Shown: piece after piece, positions 6,031 to 10,699 of the stretch
How the letters are laid out: each line of letters opens with the position of its first letter
Numbering within the stretch: the first letter of the stretch is position 1
NCBI GenBank assembly: GCA_910585165.1
Contig: CAJUBX010000061.1
Coordinates: forward strand, 1 to 14,532
From: an uncultured Oscillibacter sp.
GTDB lineage: Bacteria; Bacillota; Clostridia; Oscillospirales; Oscillospiraceae
Reading direction: 5' to 3'
DNA length: 14,532 nt
The notes under the pieces: generated by a model
The model's database searches: none
What the model saw: only the letters and a program-made list of their open reading frames with translations
Told to the model about the DNA's origin: nothing
Made by a program: the position numbers and the translations under genes

Positions 6031-7328
6031 CACTCATTCGCCAGCTTCTTGGCGGTTTCGGTGTTGATAATCTCCTGGATGTTGTCCATGCCGGCCTCGA
6101 AACTCTGCTGGCCGTTGTAGACCTTGTTCAGCTCATCCAGCACGGGGGCCTTCCACTTGGGGCGGGCGGAGTTGTTGACGCTCTGCACGCCGTACTCAAA
6201 TTGCTCCTTGAGGACCTCCAGATCCAGGTCGTAGCCCTCCTTGGCGAAGGCGTCGAAGTACGCCTGCTCGGTGCCGTCATAGGCGGAGATCGCCGCGCCG
6301 TAGCTGCTGGCGATGGTTTGAGCCTCCTCGGTGCCGAAGAACTTGATGACATCCAGGGCGGCCTCCCGGTTCTTGCCGTGGGCGGCGGTGGAGTAGCACA
6401 GGCCGTTGGAGATGGTGGCCCGGCCGTCTCCCTGGACAGGGTCGGGGCACTTGGGAAGTCGGGCCACGTCCCACTTGCCCTGCATGTCGGGGAAGCTGGT
6501 CACGTCGTTCCACAAATTCCAGTTGCCCTCCAGGAACATGGCGCCGCCCTCGGAGAAGAAGGTGGTCTGAGGGGTGGTCTCCGCGAAGTAGGTCTGGTCG
6601 GGGCACCAGTCGGTTTTCTGCATGCCGATATAGAAGTCCATGGCTTTCCGGGTGCCCTCCTGGTCAAAGCCGCCCCTGGTCTTATCCTCGGTGAGGATGC
6701 AGCCGCCGGCCTGGTAGACGAAGTTCCAGTAACCCATCTGATCGTCGTTATAGGCCATAAAGCCGTATTTGCCCGTGGCGGCGTGAATCTTCTCGGAGGC
6801 GGAGACCATGTCGTCCCAGGTCCAGTTTTCGTCGGGGTAGGAGACGCCTGCGGCGTCGAACATCTCCTTGTTGTAGCAAAGGACGATGTTGTCCTTGTCC
6901 TTGGGCACGCCGTACATCTTGCCGTCGAAGCCCTGAGCGTTGCCGATGGAGATTTCGGAGAAATGCTCCTGATAGAAGCTGGGGTCTACGTCGTCATAAA
7001 GATTGGTCACGTCCGCCAGCATGCCGAACTCCGTGTAGTACAAAATCTGGTTGGTATGCATCCAGAAAATGTCCGGCATGGTGTTGGACTCGGCGGCGGC
7101 CTCCAGCTTGGTCCAGTACTCGTTCCAGCTGGTAACCTGCACGTCGATGACCACGTCGGGGTTCTTGGCCGTGTAGGCGTCGCAGATGGCCACCATGCTG
7201 TCCCGCTGATAGACGTCCCATATCTGGAAGGTCAGATGGGTCTTGCCGTCGGCGGCGCCGCAGCCGCACAGGCTCAGCAGCAGCGTGAGGGCCAGCGCGA
7301 TTGCGGCGGCGCGGGGAATTCGTTTCAT
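6030..7328 (-). CDS. Sugar-binding lipoprotein of an ABC importer (MsmE-like)
   Basis: A 432-residue extracellular solute-binding protein, family 1 type. The N-terminus MKRIPRAAAIALALTLLLSL leads into a lipobox LCGC with C23 as the likely lipidated residue, so it would be anchored to the outer face of the membrane. Family features include LTFQIWDVYQRDSMVAICDA near the mature start, PDIFWMHTNQ, GKMYGVPKDKDNIVLCYNKE with the usual hinge segment, NWTWDDMVSASEKI, and ATISNGLCYSTAAHGKNREA in the second lobe. The ATG at 7326-7328 follows AGAGGAG and gives a proper signal peptide. It is the first gene of the unit that continues through two permeases to the alpha-galactosidase. Its promoter and repeated regulator-like sites lie just upstream. 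Alpha-galactosides are the inferred ligand. Confidence 0.93.
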   Translation of the reverse strand: MKRIPRAAAIALALTLLLSLCGCGAADGKTHLTFQIWDVYQRDSMVAICDAYTAKNPDVVIDVQVTSWNEYWTKLEAAAESNTMPDIFWMHTNQILYYTEFGMLADVTNLYDDVDPSFYQEHFSEISIGNAQGFDGKMYGVPKDKDNIVLCYNKEMFDAAGVSYPDENWTWDDMVSASEKIHAATGKYGFMAYNDDQMGYWNFVYQAGGCILTEDKTRGGFDQEGTRKAMDFYIGMQKTDWCPDQTYFAETTPQTTFFSEGGAMFLEGNWNLWNDVTSFPDMQGKWDVARLPKCPDPVQGDGRATISNGLCYSTAAHGKNREAALDVIKFFGTEEAQTIASSYGAAISAYDGTEQAYFDAFAKEGYDLDLEVLKEQFEYGVQSVNNSARPKWKAPVLDELNKVYNGQQSFEAGMDNIQEIINTETAKKLANE

Positions 7329-7379
7329 AACTCCACTCCTCTGCTTCAGATTTGCTTGGGTACAGTTCAAACTAAAGAA

Positions 7380-7409
7380 ATCATAATACTGCCCGGCGGC
7401 TCCTGTAAA
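7380..7409 (-). promoter_or_regulatory. Promoter of the sugar-binding protein / permease / alpha-galactosidase unit
   Basis: On the minus strand TTTACA (7404-7409) and TATGAT (7380-7385) are 18 bases apart. An overlapping TATTAT could give a 15-base spacing instead. The -35 is not ideal, which suits an activator-dependent promoter. The leader would be about 45 bases. Confidence 0.5.
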
Positions 7410-7425
7410 TGGACTGGATTTTATA

Positions 7426-7550
7426 AAATATACCCAAATGCAAGAATTCTATAGCTCTGTGCAAAACCGCACCACATCCTGGTATATTTCCTTAAAATTC
7501 ATGAAATTCTGCCAGATGCAGGAATTTCCATTTGTGCAAAATGCAAATTC
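7426..7550 (-). promoter_or_regulatory. Cluster of TGCA-type direct repeats and a dyad, candidate AraC-regulator sites
   Basis: This AT-rich stretch lies immediately upstream of the binding-protein promoter. It carries ATGCAAGAATT (7438-7448), ATGCAGGAATT (7516-7526) and ATGCAAATTC (7541-7550), plus GTGCAAAA twice (7459-7466, 7534-7541). AAATATACC (7426-7434) and GGTATATTT (7481-7489) form a perfect 9-bp inverted pair. The first ATGCA and GTGCA sites start 21 bases apart, two helical turns. MsmR/AraC-type activators bind direct repeats in this position, so the neighbouring AraC-family protein is the likely ligand. Confidence 0.5.
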
Positions 7551-7581
7551 TAAAGCAAAAGCCCCCGCCAGGGGGCCTTGC
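7551..7581. terminator. Intrinsic terminator after the AraC-family gene
   Basis: GCCCCC (7561-7566) and GGGGGC (7571-7576) form a tight stem with a 4-base loop, extended by GCAA/TTGC (7555-7558, 7578-7581) across a small internal loop. On the minus strand TTTTGCTTT follows the core stem. It separates the ATPase-regulator transcript from the binding-protein unit. Confidence 0.75.
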
Positions 7582-7592
7582 TGTTTTCCATC

Positions 7593-7613
7593 TTTTGGCA
7601 TTATATGCCAAAA
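7593..7613. repeat. Perfect inverted repeat across the AraC-family stop codon
   Basis: TTTTGGCAT (7593-7601) and ATGCCAAAA (7605-7613) flank 3 bases. The repeat covers the last codons and the TAA stop (7601-7603) of the regulator gene and lies 12 bases from the GC-rich terminator stem. It may be a second hairpin at the transcript end or a protein-binding site. Confidence 0.5.
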
Positions 7614-8467
7614 TGCGGGATATTCCCTGCCGGGCGGCGGGGCGTGGACGCCAGGTATTCGGTGGGGGAGAGGCCGGTCTCCCGGCGGAAGACCTTGGCG
7701 AAGTAATTGGCGTTGGCAAAGCCGGAAGCCTCCGCCACATAGGTGATGGTGGTATCCGGGTCCCGGAGCAGCAGCTTGGCGTATTCCACCCGCACCCGGG
7801 TGATGTACTTTCCCGGGGAAACGCCGATTTTTTTGGTGAATACCCGGCCCAGGTGGGCGGCGGAAACCTCCAGCCGCTCCGCCAGCTCGTCCACGCCCTC
7901 CAGGAAGGGGAACTCCTCCTGGATAATGGCCACTGCGGCCTCCACCAGAGGGGAGCCCGCGTCCGCCCGGAAATCGCCGGGCAGGGCCTGGAGCTTCAGC
8001 AGCATGGCGTAGGCCAGGGCGGAGGCGGCCTCGCCGGGGGCCTCCCCCTGTTCGTCCTCCAGAACCGCCAGGGACATGGCCGCCTCCCGGACCGCCGCCG
8101 CGCCGCCGGGGAACAGGGCGTTCCCCTTTGCCAGCCGGTCCGCCAGCAGCCGGGGCGCCAGCTCGCCCCGGAGCTGGAGAAGGAAGCCGAGCCCGGCGGT
8201 CACCGCCTGGAGGGTGTACTCCCCGGGCTCCGCCAGCAGGTAGGCCTGCCCCGGGTCCAGCAGGGCGTAGCGGTCATAGGCGGAGACGGTCAGGTTCCCC
8301 TGGACCGCCGCCGCAAGGATATAGTCTCCCGTCCGGCCGTATCCGGTGAGCCGGTCCCCGGCGGAAAGGGGCAGGACGCGGAGCCTGGGAAGGGTCAAAA
8401 GGCTTTGGACGGCGGGGGCCGGGTCCGCCGGACGGATATCCCGTTTTTCAATGGCTCGTGGGGACAT
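7601..8467 (-). CDS. AraC-family transcriptional regulator of the sugar locus (MsmR-like)
   Basis: A 288-residue regulator with an N-terminal cupin-like ligand-binding half (about residues 25-100, with DPGQAYLLAEPGEYTLQAVT) and a C-terminal double helix-turn-helix. The first HTH is about residues 193-213 (DELAERLEVSAAHLGRVF), the second about 242-262 (ITYVAEASGFANANYFAKVF), followed by the family signature RRETGLSPTEYL. The ATG at 8465-8467 has GGAGG at good spacing. It lies 29 bases after the transporter ATPase gene and reads toward the binding-protein gene. AraC-type regulators beside msm/raf transporters normally activate them when the sugar is present. That role is inferred here from position and from TGCA repeats near the target promoter. 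The effector is not visible in the sequence. Confidence 0.9.
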   Translation of the reverse strand: MSPRAIEKRDIRPADPAPAVQSLLTLPRLRVLPLSAGDRLTGYGRTGDYILAAAVQGNLTVSAYDRYALLDPGQAYLLAEPGEYTLQAVTAGLGFLLQLRGELAPRLLADRLAKGNALFPGGAAAVREAAMSLAVLEDEQGEAPGEAASALAYAMLLKLQALPGDFRADAGSPLVEAAVAIIQEEFPFLEGVDELAERLEVSAAHLGRVFTKKIGVSPGKYITRVRVEYAKLLLRDPDTTITYVAEASGFANANYFAKVFRRETGLSPTEYLASTPRRPAGNIPHFGI

Positions 8468-8482
8468 GCGAAACCTCCGTGC

Positions 8483-8498
8483 AAAGGCCCAGGCCTTT
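8483..8498. repeat. Short inverted repeat at the ATPase stop codon
   Basis: AAAGGCC (8483-8489) and GGCCTTT (8492-8498) are perfect arms with 2 bases between them. They cover the edge of the ATPase TAA stop (8497-8499) and lie just upstream of the regulator ribosome site. The hairpin could modulate translation of the regulator; it is short and may be chance. Confidence 0.3.
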
Positions 8499-9594
8499 AG
8501 TGGGCAATGGCCTGTTCAGTTTCCTTGTCAAACAGATGAATTTTATCCTTGTTCAGGGTCAGCCTGGCGGCGCCGCCCACCTGGCCGGGATAGCTGGAAG
8601 GAGCCTTGACCACCAGCTTGCTGCCCTGGCAGTCCAGATGCAGGTGGGTCTCCGCGCCCATAAGCTCGGCGATTTCAATCACGGCCTCCAGGTCGCAGGA
8701 CTCCCCAGCCGTTACGGGGTCCAGGTCCTCGGGGCGGACGCCCAGGACCACGGTCCTGCCCACGTAAGCGCCCAGGGCCTTCTTGTCCATCCGATCCGGC
8801 AGGGCGATGGAAGCGCCGCAGGTCTTGGCGGTGAATTTCCCGCTCTCCTCGGCAATGACGGCGTCCAAGAAGTTCATCTGGGGGGAGCCGATGAAGCCGG
8901 CTACAAAGAGGTTGCAGGGATAGTCATAGAGGTTCTGGGGGGTGTCGTTCTGCTGGATGACGCCGCCTTTCATGACCACGATGCGGTCGCCCATGGTCAT
9001 GGCCTCGGTCTGGTCGTGGGTGACATAGACGAAGGTGGTTTGAAGGCGCTTGTGCAGGCGGCTGATTTCCGCCCGCATGGCGGTGCGGAGCTTGGCGTCC
9101 AGGTTGCTGAGGGGTTCGTCCAGCAAGAATACGGCGGGATTGCGGACCATGGCCCGGCCCAGGGCAACCCGCTGGCGCTGGCCGCCGGAGAGGGCCTTGG
9201 GCTTGCGGTTGAGCAGGTGCTCCAGGTCCAGGGCCCGGGCGGCCTCGTGAACCCGGCGGTCAATCTCGTCCTGGGGGATCTTTTGCAGGGTCAGGCCGAA
9301 GGCGATGTTTTTGTAAACGGTCATGTGGGGATACAGGGCGTAGTTCTGGAAGACCATGGCGATGTCCCGGTCCTTGGGGGCCACGTCGTTGACCACCCGG
9401 TCGCCGATGTACAGCTCGCCGCTGGTGATGTCCTCCAGTCCGGCGATCATCCGCAGAGTGGTGGATTTGCCGCAGCCGGAGGGACCCACCAGGATGACGA
9501 ATTCCTTATCCTGAATTTCCAGGTTCAGGTCGGGGACGACGGTGACGTTGCCGGGATAGGTCTTTTCCACGTGCTTGAAGGTAATACTGGCCAT
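8497..9594 (-). CDS. ugpC: Sugar ABC transporter ATP-binding protein (MsmX/UgpC/MalK type)
   Basis: A 365-residue cytoplasmic ATPase that powers CUT1 sugar importers. All nucleotide-binding motifs are intact: Walker A GPSGCGKST (37-45), Q-loop at Q83, signature LSGGQRQRVALGRAM (135-149), Walker B VFLLDEP (155-161) followed by D-loop SNLD, and switch His at H193 (VTHDQTEAMTMGDRI). The C-terminal third (from about residue 240, FIGSPQMNFLDAV, then VVLGVRPEDL) is the regulatory OB-fold/TOBE region typical of MalK homologues. The ATG at 9592-9594 follows GAGGAGGAG; an upstream in-frame ATG would place 12 non-homologous residues before the family start. In many Firmicutes this ATPase is shared and unlinked, but here it sits with its permeases and the locus regulator. 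It may also serve other importers. Confidence 0.95.
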   Translation of the reverse strand: MASITFKHVEKTYPGNVTVVPDLNLEIQDKEFVILVGPSGCGKSTTLRMIAGLEDITSGELYIGDRVVNDVAPKDRDIAMVFQNYALYPHMTVYKNIAFGLTLQKIPQDEIDRRVHEAARALDLEHLLNRKPKALSGGQRQRVALGRAMVRNPAVFLLDEPLSNLDAKLRTAMRAEISRLHKRLQTTFVYVTHDQTEAMTMGDRIVVMKGGVIQQNDTPQNLYDYPCNLFVAGFIGSPQMNFLDAVIAEESGKFTAKTCGASIALPDRMDKKALGAYVGRTVVLGVRPEDLDPVTAGESCDLEAVIEIAELMGAETHLHLDCQGSKLVVKAPSSYPGQVGGAARLTLNKDKIHLFDKETEQAIAH

Positions 9595-9625
9595 GATGAA
9601 GCTCCTCCTCAGTGATTTTGGCAAA

Positions 9626-9655
9626 AGCATAGCACCCCTCCCCGGGGGAGCGCAA
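9626..9655 (-). promoter_or_regulatory. Promoter of the ATPase-AraC unit
   Basis: On the minus strand TTGCGC (9650-9655) and TATGCT (9626-9631) are 18 bases apart, giving a short leader of about 25 bases. The -35 lies within CCCTTGCGC, which also forms the -35 of the divergent promoter. Confidence 0.5.
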
Positions 9656-9744
9656 GGGTAAATTCCGGACGGTTCCGGTAAAATTTTGATGTTCTGCCGC
9701 CGGGCGGGAAAATTACCCGGGAGGTCAGCTTCTTGCCCTTGCGC
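9650..9744. promoter_or_regulatory. Mirror-image regulatory region between the ATPase and YesL-like genes
   Basis: GCGCAAGGG (9650-9658) and CCCTTGCGC (9736-9744) are perfect inverted copies, each carrying a -35 box. Between them lie GGGTAAATTCC (9656-9666) facing GGGAAAATTACCC (9706-9718), and TTCCGG twice in direct orientation (9663-9668, 9673-9678) with a 10-base period. The symmetry suggests one regulator acting on both genes. Confidence 0.45.
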
Positions 9745-9767
9745 CGGAAAAGCGGGCGTGCTATAAT
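9739..9767 (+). promoter_or_regulatory. Promoter of the YesL-like gene
   Basis: A consensus -10 TATAAT (9762-9767) lies 17 bases after TTGCGC (9739-9744). The predicted start near 9774 gives a leader of about 37 bases to the ATG at 9811. Confidence 0.6.
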
Positions 9768-9810
9768 ATTAAGATCAAATGGGAAACCGCAGAAGCCGGG
9801 AGGATGGGGT

Positions 9811-10473
9811 ATGTTTTTCCGAAAAGACTATGCGCAGCCGGGGCCCGGCGTGGACCGGGACGAGCCGGAGAAGACCGGGCTGTCCCGGCTGGCGGAGATT
9901 TTTTCCATCGAATGCGTCAGCCTGGTAAAGCTGAATCTTTTGTTCCTTGTGAGCTGCATCCCGGTAGTCACCCTTCCGGCGGCGGTCATCGCCATGAACC
10001 GCGTGACGCGGATGATGGTTCTGGACCAGCCGGTGACGCTGCTGTACCACTACAAGTCCGCGTTCAGGCGGGAGTGGAAGCGCGGGTACGCCGCCTTTTT
10101 CTCCGTGGCCGTACCCTTGGTTCTCTCGGGTTTCGGCGCGTGGTTCTACCTCAGCCGGGCCATGGCCCGGCCGGTGCTGTTGCTGCCCTTCATGCTGTGC
10201 TCCACGGTGCTGCTGGCGGCGCTTCTGGCTTCCCCGTATTTTTACGGCCTGCTGACCACGGAGCGGAGCTTCCGGGAGTGCCTGCGTCTGGCCCTGCTTC
10301 TGGGGCTGGGGCGGCCCCTGCGGGGGGCCCTGGCGGCGCTGTCCGTGTATGGGTCTTTGGCGGCTGCGGTGCTGGAGTTTCCCATCAGCGGGATTTATCT
10401 TTTGCTGATCGGCTTTTCCGTGCCCTGCCTGCTGGGGGGCTTCTTCATCCGGACGGAGCTGAAGCGGCTGTGA
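9811..10473 (+). CDS. YesL-like membrane protein (DUF624 family)
   Basis: A 220-residue integral membrane protein of the YesL/DUF624 family. About five hydrophobic segments are visible: VKLNLLFLVSCIPVVTLPAA, FFSVAVPLVLSGFGAWFYL, VLLLPFMLCSTVLLAALLAS, ALAALSVYGSLAAAVLEF and IYLLLIGFSVPCLLGGFFI. The N-terminal IFSIECVSLVKLNLLFLVSC with PAAVIAMNRV is typical of the family. The ATG at 9811 was chosen because GGAGG lies 7 bases upstream; an earlier in-frame start would run through the promoter. YesL-like genes are often found beside carbohydrate ABC transporter genes, and this one diverges from the ATPase gene with a mirrored promoter, so a role linked to sugar uptake is likely. The molecular function of the family is not known to me. 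Confidence 0.8.
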   Translation: MFFRKDYAQPGPGVDRDEPEKTGLSRLAEIFSIECVSLVKLNLLFLVSCIPVVTLPAAVIAMNRVTRMMVLDQPVTLLYHYKSAFRREWKRGYAAFFSVAVPLVLSGFGAWFYLSRAMARPVLLLPFMLCSTVLLAALLASPYFYGLLTTERSFRECLRLALLLGLGRPLRGALAALSVYGSLAAAVLEFPISGIYLLLIGFSVPCLLGGFFIRTELKRL

Positions 10474-10699
10474 GAACCTGTATGCACAATGTTCAGTAAG
10501 GGGAGTATGCCTTTGAAGGGGCTGCTCCTCTCAGAGCAATCCTCGAAAATACGAAAAAACGTTCCGTGGTCCGGGAAGCGCATGGCGCCGCGCTTGTCCT
10601 TGCCCGGCGGCCTGCCTGCGTTCCTTTCCCGTGCCCGCCTCCGCTTTTCTCATTATCTCCGAGAATTGCCCCAAAATAAAAAAGGAGGAACTCGAACAC
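10474..10699. other. Non-coding gap before the surface-protein gene
   Basis: There is no supported gene in these 226 bases. An imperfect GC-rich stem can be drawn around 10502-10533 (GGAG...CTCC) but it lacks a T-run. A strong ribosome site, AAAAGGAGGAA, ends the gap at 10680-10690, 9-10 bases before the next ATG. I could not find a convincing promoter for the downstream gene. Confidence 0.3.

Noticed and set aside
6000..7454. 484-codon open frame opposite the sugar-binding protein gene
   Set aside because: The product is rich in Gly, Val, His and Leu without domain features, and the opposite strand holds a clear lipoprotein with signal peptide and ribosome site.
7380..7560. CcpA (cre) site for carbon catabolite repression
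   Set aside because: I looked for the usual TGWAANCGNTNWCA pattern near the sugar promoters and found no acceptable match.
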